A program made the translations under genes and the position numbers. This document shows, piece by piece, positions 49,041-62,110 of a stretch of DNA of 64,000 nucleotides; the first letter of the stretch is position 1; each line of letters opens with the position of its first letter. The DNA is from Xylocopa sonorina (Eukaryota; Arthropoda; Insecta; Hymenoptera; Apidae). The notes beneath the pieces are model-generated. The model was not told where the DNA came from, made no database searches, and worked only from the letters and a program-made list of their open reading frames with translations. The stretch covers positions 930,001 through 994,000 of the forward strand of contig NW_027490177.1 of NCBI RefSeq assembly GCF_050948175.1. Reading direction: 5' to 3'.

Positions 49041-51120
49041 GACACTTCCTTGCAAGGCAATAGCGTTTGCAGATGTCTACGTATCGTAGCAATAGAGTTC
49101 TTATGATTCTTAAAACGCGATATCGCATCTCATTTCTATGTTTCATGGTAAGGTATAATATGATTTGCGAAGTGTTATGTATTCCTCGTCTACACTTCAA
49201 ATGAATGTTAATGCGACACTTCCCTGCAAGGAAATAGCGTTTGCAGATGTCTACGAATCGAAGCAATAGAGTTCAAATGCTTCTTAAAACGCGATATCGC
49301 ATCTCATTTCTATGTTTCATGGTAAGATATATTATGATTTGCGAAGTGTTATGTATTCCTCGTCTACACTTCAAATGAATGTAAATGCGACACTTCCTTG
49401 CAAGGAAATAGCGTTTACAGATGTCTACGTATCGTAGCAATAGAGTTCTCATGATTCTTAAAACGCGATATCACATCTCATTTCTATGTTTCATGGTAAG
49501 ATATAATGTGATTTGCGAAGTGTTATGTATTCCTCGCCTACACTTCAAATGAATGTAAATGCGACAGTTCCTTGGTAGGAAATAGCGTTTGCAGATGTCT
49601 AGCTATCGTAGCAATAGAGTTCTAATGCTTCTTAAAACGCGATATCGCATCTCATTTCTATGTTTCATGGTAAGATATAATATGATTTGCGAAGTGTTAT
49701 GTATTCCTCGTCTACACTTCAAATGAATGTAAATGCGACACTTCCTTGCAAGGCAATAGCGTTTGCAGATGTCTACGTATCGTAGCAATAGAGTTCTTAT
49801 GATTCTTAAAACGCGATATCGCATCTCATTTCTATGTTTCATGGTAAGGTATAATATGATTTGCGAAGTGTTATGTATTCCTCGTCTACACTTCAAATGA
49901 ATGTTAATGCGACACTTCCTTGTAAGGGAATAGCGTTTGCAGATGTCTGCCTATCGCAGCAATAGATTTGTCATGCTTCTTAAAACGCGATATCGCATCT
50001 CATTTCTATGTTTCATGGTAAGATATAATATGATTTGCGAAGTGTCATGTATTCCTCGTCTACACTTCAAGTGAATGTAAATGCGACACTTACTTGCAAG
50101 GAATTAGCGATGCAGATGTCTAGGTATCGTAGCAATAGAGTTCTAATGCTTCTTAAAACGCGATATCGCATCTCATTTCTATGTTTCATGGTAAGATATA
50201 ATATGATTTGCGAAGTGTTATGTATTCCTCGTCTACACTTCAAATGAATGTGAATGCGACACTTCCCTGCAAGGAAATAGCGTTTGCGAATGTCTACCTA
50301 TCGTAGCAATAGTGTTCTAATGCTTCTTAAAACGCGGTATCGCATCTCATTTCTATGTTTCATGGTAAGATATATTATGATTTGCGAAGTGTTATGTATT
50401 CCTCGTCTACACTTCAAGTGAATGTAAATGCGACACTTCCTTGCAAGTAAATAGCGTTTGCAGATGTCTACGTATCGTAGCAATAGAGTTCAAATGCTTC
50501 TTAAAACGCGATATCGCTTCTCATTTCTATGTTTCATGGTAAGATATAATATGATTTGCGAAGTGTTATGTATTCTTCGTCTACACTTCAAATGAATGTA
50601 AATGCGACACTTCCTTGCAAGGAAATAGCGTTTGCGAATGTCTGCCTATCATAGAAATAGTGTTCTAATGCTTTTTAAAACGCGATATCGCATCTCATCT
50701 CTATGTTTCATGGTAAGATATAATATGATTTGCGAAGTGTTATATATTCCTCGTCTACACTTCAAATGAATGTAAATGCGACACTTCCTTGCAAGGAAAT
50801 AGCGTTTGCAGATGTCTACGAATCGAAGCAATAGAGTTCAAATGCTTCTTAAAACGCGATATCGCATCTCATTTCTATGTTTCATGGTAAGATATATTAT
50901 GATTTGCGAAGTGTTATGTATTCCTCGTCTACACTTCAAATGAATGTAAATGCGACACTTCCTTGCAAGGAAATAGCGTTTACAGATGTCTACGTATCGT
51001 AGCAATAGAGTTCTCATGATTCTTAAAACGCGATATCACATCTCATTTCTATGTTTCATGGTAAGATATAATGTGATTTGCGAAGTGTTATGTATTCCTC
51101 GCCTACACTTCAAATGAATG
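48040..51120. repeat. 9-monomer derivative of the 13-mer HOR (1565 bp)
   Basis: Landmarks at 48038 and 48536 recur at 49603 and 50101, 1565 bp apart, so four monomers are missing relative to the 13-mer. The join lies near 49040, where the expected 'cctcgcaaggaaatag...gcctatcatag' is replaced by 'ccttgcaaggcaatag...acgtatcgtag'. The stretch after 50250 adds two monomers seen only here and near 56.2 kb, with 'cgcggtatcgc' (50334), 'cttgcaagtaaatag' and 'cgatatcgcttctc'. This looks like a product of unequal exchange between misaligned 13-mers. Confidence 0.85.
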
Positions 51121-52085
51121 TAAATGCGACACTTCCTTGCAAGGAAATAGCGTTTGCAGATGTCTACGAATCGAAGCAATAGAGTTCAAATGCTTCTTAA
51201 AACGCGATATCGCATCTCATTTCTATGTTTCATGGTAAGATATATTATGATTTGCAAAGTGTTATGTATTCCTCGTCTACACTTCAAATGAATGTAAATG
51301 CGACACTTCCTTGCAAGGAAATAGCGTTTACAGATGTCTACGTATCGTAGCAATAGTGCTCTCATGATTCTTAAAACGCGATATCACATCTCATTTCTAT
51401 GTTTCATGGTAAGATATAATGTGATTAGCGAAGTGTTATGTATTCCTCGCCTACACTTCAAATGAATGTAAATGCGACACTTCCTTGCAAGGAAATAGCG
51501 TTTGCGAATGTCTATCTATCGTAGCAATAGTGTTCTAATGCTGCTTAAAACGCGATATCGCATCTCATTTCTATGTATCATGGTAAGATATAATATGATT
51601 TGCGAAGTGTTATGCATTCCTCGTCTACGATTCAAATGAATGTAAATGCGACACTTCCTTGCAAGGAAATAGCGTTTGCAGATGTCTACGTATCGTAGCA
51701 ATAGATTTCTTATGATTCTTAAAACGCGATATCACATCTCATTTCTATGTTTCATGGTAAGATATAATATGATTAGCGAAGTGTTATGTATTCCTCGTCT
51801 ACATTTCAAATGAATGTGAATGCGACACTTCCTTGCAAGGAAATAGCGTTTGCAAACATCTACCTACCGTAGCAATAGAGTTCTAATGCTTCTTAAAACG
51901 CGATATCGCATCTGATTTCTATATTTCATGGTAAGGTATAATATGATTTGCGAAGTGTTATGTATTCCTCGTCTACACTTCAAATGAATGTAAATGCGAC
52001 ACTTCCTTGTAAGGAAATAGCGTTTGCAGATGTCTACCTATCGTAGCAATATAGTTCTAATGCTTCTTAAAACGCTATATCGCAT
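51120..52085. repeat. Bridge segment copied from about 44.7-45.65 kb
   Basis: This roughly 960-bp piece lies between the two copies of the 5913-bp duplication. It matches about 44695-45655 at an offset of 6435 bp, with 'gatttgcaaagtg' (51249), 'atagtgctctcatg' (51352), 'gtatcatggtaag' and 'caatatagttctaatg' (52048) in the same order. It carries one private change, 'cgctatatcgc' near 52074, which destroys the GCGATATCGC palindrome. Confidence 0.82.
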
Positions 52086-55000
52086 CTCATTTCTATGTTT
52101 CATGGTAAGATATAATATGATTTGCGAAGTGTCATGTATTCCTCGTCTACACTTCAAGTGAATGTAAATGCGACACTTACTTGCAAGGAATTAGCGATGC
52201 AGATGTCTAGGTATCGTAGCAATAGAGTTCTAATGCTTCTTAAAACGCGATATCGCATCTCATTTCTACGTTTCATGGTAAGATATAATATGATTTGCGA
52301 AGTGTTATGTATTCCTCGTCTACACTTCAAATGAATGTAAATGCGACACTTCCTTGCAAGGAAAAACCGTTTGCAGATGTATACGTATCGTAGCAATAGA
52401 GTTCTTATGATTCTTAAAACGCGATATCGCATCTCATTTCTATGTTTCATGGTAAGGTATAATATGATTTGCGAAGTGTTATGTATTCCTCGTCTGCACT
52501 TCAAATGAATGTAAATGCGACACTTCCTTGTAAGGAAATAGCGTTTGCAGATGTCAACCTATCGTAGCAATAGAGTTCTAATGCTTCTAAAATCGCGATA
52601 TCTCATCTCATTTCTATGTTTCGTGGTAAGATATAATATGATTTGCGAAGTGTTATGTATTCTTCGTCTACACTTCAAATGAATGTAAATGCGACACTTC
52701 CTCGCAAGGAAATAGCGTTTGCGAATGTCTGCCTATCATAGCAATAGTGTCCTAATGCTTTTTAAAACGCGATATCGCATCTCATCTCTATGTTTCATGG
52801 TAAGATATAATATGATTTGCGAAGTGTTATGTATTCCTCGTCTACACTTCAAATGAATGTAAATGCGACACTTCCTTGCAAGGAAATAGCGTTTGCAGAT
52901 GTCTACGAATCGAAGCAATAGAGTTCAAATGCTTCTTAAAACGCGATATCGCATCTCATTTCTATGTTTCATGGTAAGATATATTATGATTTGCAAAGTG
53001 TTATGTATTCCTCGTCTACACTTCAAATGAATGTAAATGCGACACTTCCTTGCAAGGAAATAGCGTTTACAGATGTCTACGTATCGTAGCAATAGTGCTC
53101 TCATGATTCTTAAAACGCGATATCACATCTCATTTCTATGTTTCATGGTAAGATATAATGTGATTAACGAAGTGTTATGTATTCCTCGCCTACACTTCAA
53201 ATGAATGTAAATGCGACACTTCCTTGCAAGGAAATAGCGTTTGCGAATGTCTATCTATCGTAGCAATAGTGTTCTAATGCTGCTTAAAACGCGATATCGC
53301 ATCTCATTTCTATGTATCATGGTAAGATATAATATGATTTGCGAAGTGTTATGCATTCCTCGTCTACGATTCAAATGAATGTAAATGCGACACTTCCTTG
53401 CAAGGAAATAGCGTTTGCAGATGTCTACGTATCGTAGCAATAGATTTCTTATGATTCTTAAAACGCAATATCACATCTCATTTCTATGTTTCATGGTAAG
53501 ATATAATATGATTAGCGAAGTGTTATGTATTCCTCGTCTACATTTCAAATGAATGTGAATGCGACACTTCCTTGCAAGGAAATAGCGTTTGCAAACATCT
53601 ACCTACCGTAGCAATAGAGTTCTAATGCTTCTTAAAACGCGATATCGCATCTGATTTCTATATTTCATGGTAAGGTATAATATGATTTGCGAAGTGTTAT
53701 GTATTCCTCGTCTACACTTCAAATGAATGTAAATGCGACACTTCCTTGTAAGGAAATAGCGTTTGCAGATGTCTACCTATCGTAGCAATATAGTTCTAAT
53801 GCTTCTTAAAACGCGATATCGCATCTCATTTCTATGTTTCATGGTAAGATATAATATGATTTGCGAAGTGTCATGTATTCCTCGCCTACACTTCAAATGA
53901 ATGTAAATGCGACAGTCCCTTGGTAGGAAATAGCGTTTGCAGATGTCTAGCTATCGTAGCAATAGAGTTCTAATGCTTCTTAAAACGCGATATCGCATCT
54001 CATTTCTATGTTTCATGGTAAGATATAATATGATTTGCGAAGTGTTATGTATTCCTCGTCTACACTTCAAATGAATGTAAATGCGACACTTCCTTGCAAG
54101 GCAATAGCGTTTGCAGATGTCTACGTATCGTAGCAATAGAGTTCTTATGATTCTTAAAACGCGATATCGCATCTCATTTCTATGTTTCATGGTAAGGTAT
54201 AATATGATTTGCGAAGTGTTATGTATTCCTCGTCTACACTTCAAATGAATGTTAATGCGACACTTCCTTGTAAGGGAATAGCGTTTGCAGATGTCTGCCT
54301 ATCGCAGCAATAGATTTGTCATGCTTCTTAAAACGCGATATCGCATCTCATTTCTATGTTTCATGGTAAGATATAATATGATTTGCGAAGTGTCATGTAT
54401 TCCTCGTCTACACTTCAACTGAATGTAAATGCGACACTTACTTGCAAGGAATTAGCGATGCAGATGTCTAGGTATCGTAGCAATAGAGTTCTAATGCTTC
54501 TTAAAACGCGATATCGCATCTCATTTCTATGTTTCATGGTAAGATATAATATGATTTGCGAAGTGTTATGTATTCCTCGTCTACACTTCAAATGAATGTA
54601 AATGCGACACTTCCTTGCAAGGAAAAACCGTTTGCAGATGTATACGTATCGTAGCAATAGAGTTCTTATGATTCTTAAAACGCGATATCGCATCTCATTT
54701 CTATGTTTCATGGTAAGGTATAATATGATTTGCGAAGTGTTATGTATTCCTCGTCTGCACTTCAAATGAATGTAAATGCGACACTTCCTTGTAAGGAAAT
54801 AGCGTTTGCAGATGTCAACCTATCGTAGCAATAGAGTTCTAATGCTTCTAAAAACGCGATATCTCATCTCATTTCTATGTTTCATGGTAAGATATAATAT
54901 GATTTGCGAAGTGTTATGTATTCCTCGTCTACACTTCAAATGAATGTAAATGCGACACTTCCTTGCAAGGCAATAGCGTTTGCAGATGTCTACGTATCGT

Positions 55001-57040
55001 AGCAATAGAGTTCTTATGATTCTTAAAACGCGATATCGCATCTCATTTCTATGTTTCATGGTAAGGTATAATATGATTTGCGAAGTGTTATGTATTCCTC
55101 GTCTACACTTCAAATGAATGTTAATGCGACACTTCCTTGCAAGGAAATAGCGTTTGCAGATGTCTACGAATCGAAGCAATAGAGTTCAAATGCTTCTTAA
55201 AACGCGATATCGCATCTCATTTCTATGTTTCATGGTAAGATATATTATGATTTGCGAAGTGTTATGTATTCCTCGTCTACACTTCAAATGAATGTAAATG
55301 CGACACTTCCTTGCAAGGAAATAGCGTTTACAGATGTCTACGTATCGTAGCAATAGAGTTCTCATGATTCTTAAAACGCGATATCACATCTCATTTCTAT
55401 GTTTCATGGTAAGATATAATGTGATTTGCGAAGTGTTATGTATTCCTCGCCTACACTTCAAGTGAATGTAAATGCGACAGTTCCTTGGTAGGAAATAGCG
55501 TTTGCAGATGTCTAGCTATCGTAGCAATAGAGTTCTAATGCTTCTTAAAACGCGATATCGCATCTCATTTCTATGTTTCATGGTAAGATATAATATGATT
55601 TGCGAAGTGTTATGTATTCCTCGTCTACACTTCAAATGAATGTAAATGCGACACTTCCTTGCAAGGCAATAGCGTTTGCAGATGTCTACGTATCGTAGCA
55701 ATAGAGTTCTTATGATTCTTAAAACGCGATATCCCATCTCATTTCTATGTTTCATGGTAAGGTATAATATGATTTGCGAAGTGTTATGTATTCCTCGTCT
55801 ACACTTCAAATGAATGTTAATGCGACACTTCCTTGTAAGGGAATAGCGTTTGCAGATGTCTGCCTATCGCAGCAATAGATTTGTCATGCTTCTTAAAACG
55901 CGATATCGCATCTCATTTCTATGTTTCATGGTAAGATATAATATGATTTGCGAAGTGTCATGTATTCCTCGTCTACACTTCAAGTGAATGTAAATGCGAC
56001 ACTTACTTGCAAGGAATTAGCGATGCAGATGTCTAGGTATCGTAGCAATAGAGTTCTAATGCTTCTTAAAACGCGATATCGCATCTCATTTCTATGTTTC
56101 ATGGTAAGATATAATATGATTTGCGAAGTGTTATGTATTCCTCGTCTACACTTCAAATGAATGTGAATGCGACACTTCCCTGCAAGGAAATAGCGTTTGC
56201 GAATGTCTACCTATCGTAGCAATAGTGTTCTAATGCTTCTTAAAACGCGGTATCGCATCTCATTTCTATGTTTCATGGTAAGATATATTATGATTTGCGA
56301 AGTGTTATGTATTCCTCGTCTACACTTCAAGTGAATGTAAATGCGACACTTCCTTGCAAGTAAATAGCGTTTGCAGATGTCTACGTATCGTAGCAATAGA
56401 GTTCAAATGCTTCTTAAAACGCGATATCGCTTCTCATTTCTATGTTTCATGGTAAGATATAATATGATTTGCGAAGTGTTATGTATTCTTTGTCTACACT
56501 TCAAATGAATGTAAATGCGACACTTCCTTGCAAGGAAATAGCGTTTGCGAATGTCTGCCTATCATAGAAATAGTGTTCTAATGCTTTTTAAAACGCGATA
56601 TCGCATCTCATCTCTATGTTTCATGGTAAGATATAATATGATTTGCGAAGTGTTATATATTCCTCGTCTACACTTCAAATGAATGTAAATGCGACACTTC
56701 CTTGCAAGGAAATAGCGTTTGCAGATGTCTACGAATCGAAGCAATAGAGTTCAAATGCTTCTTAAAACGCGATATCGCATCTCATTTCTATGTTTCATGG
56801 TAAGATATATTATGATTTGCGAAGTGTTATGTATTCCTCGTCTACCCTTCAAATGAATGTAAATGCGACACTTCCTTGCAAGGAAATAGCGTTTACAGAT
56901 GTCTACGTATCGTAGCAATAGAGTTCTCATGATTCTTAAAACGCGATATCACATCTCATTTCTATGTTTCATGGTAAGATATAATGTGATTTGCGAAGTG
57001 TTATGTATTCCTCGCCTACACTTCAAATGAATGTAAATGC
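52085..57040. repeat. Second copy of a 4.95-kb block (partner about 46.17-51.12 kb, offset 5913 bp)
   Basis: Every landmark in about 46170-51120 recurs 5913 bp (34 monomers minus 3) later: 'gaattagcgatgcag' at 46275/52188, 48536/54449 and 50101/56014, 'cgcggtatcgc' at 50334/56247, and the 9-mer junction itself at 49040/54953. Differences are a handful of single bases, for example 'attaacgaag' near 53163, 'tattctttgtc' near 56486 and 'ctacccttc' near 56843. The offset lacks exactly the three bases expected from the three 173-bp monomers it spans. The copies diverge beyond about 51120/57033, where 'gacacttccttgcaagg' faces 'gacagttccttggtagg'. Confidence 0.9.
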
Positions 57041-58600
57041 GACAGTTCCTTGGTAGGAAATAGCGTTTGCAGATGTCTAGCTATCGTAGCAATAGAGTTC
57101 TAATGCTTCTTAAAACGCGATATCGCATCTCATTTCTATGTTTCATGGTAAGATATAATATGATTTGCGAAGTGTTATGTATTCCTCGTCTACACTTCAA
57201 ATGAATGTAAATGCGACACTTCCTTGCAAGGAAATAGCGTTTACAGATGTCTACGTATCGCAGCAATAGAGTTCTCATGATTCTTAAAACGCGATATCAC
57301 ATCTCATTTCTATGTTTCATGGTAAGATATAATGTGATTTGCGAAGTGTTATGTATTCCTCGTCTACACTTCAAATGAATGTGAATGCGACACTTCCTTG
57401 CAAGGAAATAGCGTTTGCGAATATCTACCTATCGTAGCAATTGTGTTCTAATGCTTCTTAAAACGCGATATCGCATCTCATCTCTATGTTTCATGGTAAG
57501 ATATAATACGATTTGCGAAGTGTTATGTATTCCTCGTCTACACTTCAAATGAATGTAAATGCGACACTTCCTTGCAAGGAAATAGCGTTTGCAGATGTCT
57601 ACGTATCGAAGCAATAGGGTTCAAATGCTTCTTAAAACGCGATATCACATCTCATTTCTATGTTTCATGGTAAGATATAATATGATTAGCGAAGTGTTAT
57701 GTATTCCTCGTCTACACTTCAAATGAATGTGAATGCGACACTTCCTTGCAAGGAAATAGCGTTTGCAAACATCTACCTACCGTAGCAATAGAGTTCTAAT
57801 GCTTCTTAATACGCGATATCGCATCTGATTTCTATATTTCATGGTAAGGTATAATATGATTTGCGAAGTGTTATGTATTCCTCGTCTACACTTCAAATGA
57901 ATGTAAATGCGACACTTCCTTGTAAGGAAATAGCGTTTGCAGATGTCTACCTATCGTAGCAATAGAGTTCTAATGCTTCTTAAAACGCGATATCGCATCT
58001 CATTTCTATGTTTCATGGTAAGATATAATATGATTTGCGAAGTATCATGTATTCCTCGCCTACACTTCAAATGAATATAAATGCGACAGTTCCTTGGTAG
58101 GAAATAGCGTTTGCAGATGTCTAGCTATCGTAGTAATAGAGTTCTAATGCTTCTTAAAACGCGATATCGCATCTCATTTCTATGTTTCATGGTAAGATAT
58201 AATATGATTTGCGAAGTGTTATGTATTCCTCGTCTACACTTCAAATGAATGTAAATGCGACACTTCCTTGCAAGGCAATAGCGTTTGCGAATGTCTACCT
58301 ATCATAGCAATAGTGTTCTAATGCTTCTTAAAACGCGATATCGCATCTCATCTCTATGTTTCATGGTAAGATATAATATGATTTGCGAAGTGTTATGTAT
58401 TCCTCGTCTACACTTCAAATGAATGTAAATGCGACACTTCCTTGCAAGGAAATAGCGTTTGCGAATGTCTACCTATCATAGCAATAGTGTTCTAATGCTT
58501 CTTAAAACGCGATATCGCATCTCATCTCTATGTTTCATGGTAAGATATAATATGATTTGCGAAGTGTTATGTATTCCTCGTCTACACTTCAAATGAATGT
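57040..58600. repeat. Mixed monomers between the two large duplications
   Basis: About nine monomers of right-domain classes in an order not seen elsewhere, including 'gatatcacatctc' types, 'gacagttccttggtagg' types (57040 and 58083) and two adjacent 'cctatcatag' monomers near 58300 and 58474 that match the tripled monomer at 41.25-41.6 kb. Private variants include 'caattgtgttc' near 57438 and 'gaagtatcatg' near 58040. There is no other content. Confidence 0.75.
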
Positions 58601-61600
58601 AAATGCGACACATCCTTGCAAGGAAATAGCGATTGCGAATGTCTACCTATCGTAGCAATAGTGTTCTAATGCTTCTTAAAACGCGATATCGCATCTCATC
58701 TCTATGTTTCATGGTAAGATATAATACGATTTGCGAAGTGTTATGTATTCCTCGTCTACACTTCAAATGAATGTAAATGCGACACTTCCTTGCAAGGAAA
58801 TAGCGTTTGCAGATGTCTACGTATCGAAGCAATAGGGTTCAAGTGCTTCTTAAAACGCGATATCGCATCTCATTTCTATGTTTCATGGTAAGATATATTA
58901 TGATTTGCGAAGTGTTATGTATTCCTCGTCTACACTTCAAATGAATGTAAATGCGACACTTACTTGCAAGGAAATAGCGTTTGCAGATTTCTACGTATCG
59001 TAGCAATAGAGTTCTTATGATTCTTAAAACGCGATATCGCATCTCATTTCTATGTTTCATGGTAAGATATAATATGATTTGCGAAGTGTTATGTATTCCT
59101 CGTCTACACTTCAAATGAATGTGAATGCGAAACTTCCTCGCTAGGAAATAGCGTTTGCAGATGTCTACGTATCGAAGCTATAGATTTCTAATGCTTCTTA
59201 AAACGCGATATCGCATCTCATTTCTATGTTTCATGGTAAGATATAATATGAATTGCGAAGTGTCATGTATACCTCGTCTACACTTCAAATGATTGTAAAT
59301 GCGACACTTCCTTGCAAGGAAATAGCGTTTGCGAATGTCTATCTATCGTAGCAATAGTGTTCTAATGCTGCTTAAAACGCGATATCGCATCTCATTTCTA
59401 TGTTTCATGGTAAGATATAATATGATTTGCGAAGTGTTATGCATTCCTCGTCTACGATTCAAATGAATGTAAATGCGACACTTCCTTGCAAGGAAATAGC
59501 GTTTGCAGATGTCTACGTATCGTAGCAATAGATTTCTTATGATTCTTAAAACGCGATATCACATCTCATTTCTATGTTTCATGGTAAGATATAATATGAT
59601 TAGCGAAGTGTTATGTATTCCTCGTCTACATTTCAAATGAATGTGAATGCGACACTTCCTTGCAAGGAAATAGCGTTTGCAAACATCTACCTACCGTAGC
59701 AATAGAGTTCTAATGCTTCTTAAAACGCGATATCGCATCTGATTTCTATATTTCATGGTAAGGTATAATATGATTTGCGAAGTGTTATGTATTCCTCGTC
59801 TACACTTCAAATGAATGTAAATGCGACACTTCCTTGTAAGGAAATAGCGTTTGCAGATGTCTACCTATCGTAGCAATAGAGTTCTAATGCTTCTTAAAAC
59901 GCGATATCGCATCTCATTTCTATGTTTCATGGTAAGATATAATATGATTTGCGAAGTGTCATGTACTCCTCGCCTACACTTCAAATGAATGTAAATGCGA
60001 CAGTCCCTTGGTAGGAAATAGCGTTTGCAGATGTCTAGCTATCGTAGCAATAGAGTTCTAATGCTTCTTAAAACGCGATCTCGCATCTCATTTCTATGTT
60101 TCATGGTAAGATATAATATGATTTGCGAAGTGTTATGTATTCCTCGTCTACACTTCAAATGAATGTAAATGCGACACTTCCTTGCAAGGCAATAGCGTTT
60201 GCAGATGTCTACGTATCGTAGCAATAGAGTTCTTATGATTCTTAAAACGCGATATCGCATCTCATTTCTATGTTTCATGGTAAGGTATAATATGATTTGC
60301 GAAGTGTTATGTATTCCTCGTCTACACTTCAAATGAATGTTAATGCGACACTTCCTTGTAAGGGAATAGCGTTTGCAGATGTCTACCTATCGCAGCAATA
60401 GATTTGTAATGCTTCTTAAAACGCGATATCGCATCTCATTTCTATGTTTCATGGTAAGATATAATATGATTTGCGAAGTGTCATGTATTCCTCGTCTACA
60501 CTTCAAGTGAATGTAAATGCGACACTTACTTGCAAGGAATTAGCGATGCAGATGTCTAGGTATCGTAGCAATAGAGTTCTAATGCTTCTTAAAACGCGAT
60601 ATCGCATCTCATTTCTATGTTTCATGGTAAGATATAATATGATTTGCGAAGTGTTATGTATTCCTCGTCTACACATCAAATGAATGTAAATGCGACACTT
60701 CCTTGCAAGGAAAAACCGTTTGCAGATGTATACGTATCGTAGCAATAGAGTTCTTATGATTCTTAAAACGCGATATCGCATCTCATTTCTATGTTTCATG
60801 GTAAGGTATAATATGATTTGCGAAGTGTTATGTATTCCTCGTCTGCACTTCAAATGAATGTAAATGCGACACTTCCTTGTAAGGAAATAGCGTTTGCAGA
60901 TGTCAACCTATCGTAGCAATAGAGTTCTAATGCTTCTAAAAACGCGATATCTCATCTCATTTCTATGTTTCATGGTAAGATATAATATGATTTGCGAAGT
61001 GTTATGTATTCTTCGTCTACACTTCAAATGAATGTAAATGCGACACTTCCTTGCAAGGAAATAGCGTTTGCGAATGTCTGCCTATCATAGCAATAGTGTC
61101 CTAATGCTTTTTAAAACGCGATATCGCATCTCATCTCTATGTTTCATGGTAAGATATAATATGATTTGCGAAGTGTTATGTATTCCTCGTCTACACATCA
61201 AATGAATGTAAATGCGACACTTCCTTGCAAGGAAATAGCGTTTGCAGATGTCTACGAATCGAAGCAATAGAGTTCAAATGCTTCTTAAAACGCGATATCG
61301 CATCTCATTTCTATGTTTCATGGTAAGATATATTATGATTTGCAAAGTGTTATGTATTCCTCGTCTACACTTCAAATGAATGTAAATGCGACACTTCCTT
61401 GCAAGGAAATAGCGTTTACAGATGTCTACGTATCGTAGCAATAGAGTTCTCATGATTCTTAAAACGCGATATCACATCTCATTTCTATGTTTCATGGTAA
61501 GATATAATGTGATTAGCGAAGTGTTATGTATTCCTCGCCTACACTTCAAATGAATGTAAATGCGACACTTCCTTGCAAGGAAATAGCGTTTGCGAATGTC

Positions 61601-62110
61601 TATCTATCGTAGCAATAGTGTTCTAATGCTGCTTAAAACGCGATATCGCATCTCATTTCTATGTTTCATGGTAAGATATAATATGATTTGCGAAGTGTTA
61701 TGCATTCCTCGTCTACGATTCAAATGAATGTAAATGCGACACTTCCTTGCAAGGAAATAGCGTTTGCAGATGTCTACGTATCGTAGCAATAGATTTCTTA
61801 TGATTCTTAAAACGCGATATCACATCTCATTTCTATGTTTCATGGTAAGATATAATATGATTAGCGAAGTGTTATGTATTCCTCGTCTACATTTCAAATG
61901 AATGTGAATGCGACACTTCCTTGCAAGGAAATAGCGTTTGCAAACATCTACCTACCGTAGCAATAGAGTTCTAATGCTTCTTAAAACGCGATATCGCATC
62001 TGATTTCTATATTTCATGGTAAGGTATAATATGATTTGCGAAGTGTTATGTATTCCTCGTCTACACTTCAAATGAATGTAAATGCGACACTTCCTTGTAA
62101 GGAAATAGCG
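58600..62110. repeat. Second copy of a 3.5-kb block (partner about 42.08-45.585 kb, offset 16523 bp)
   Basis: Landmarks match at a constant 16523 bp: 'gggttcaagtgc' (42311/58834), 'gcagatttctacg' (42459/58982), 'gaagctatagatttc' (42650/59173), 'ctgcttaaaacg' (42844/59367), 'cgatctcgc' (43554/60077) and 'gaattagcgatgcag' (44014/60537). The 'cgatctcgc' variant is absent from the intervening HOR copies, so 60 kb is a closer relative of 43.5 kb than of 45.8 or 48.1 kb. Private changes include 'cctctcctac' near 43445 against 'cctcgcctac', and 'catcaaatg' at 60673 and 61197 for 'cttcaaatg'. Confidence 0.88.

Noticed and set aside
46170..57040. Assembly error as the sole explanation of the large duplications
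   Set aside because: Copies carry private single-base differences, and the bridge segment has its own private change, so simple assembly duplication is not the easiest explanation. It cannot be excluded without reads.
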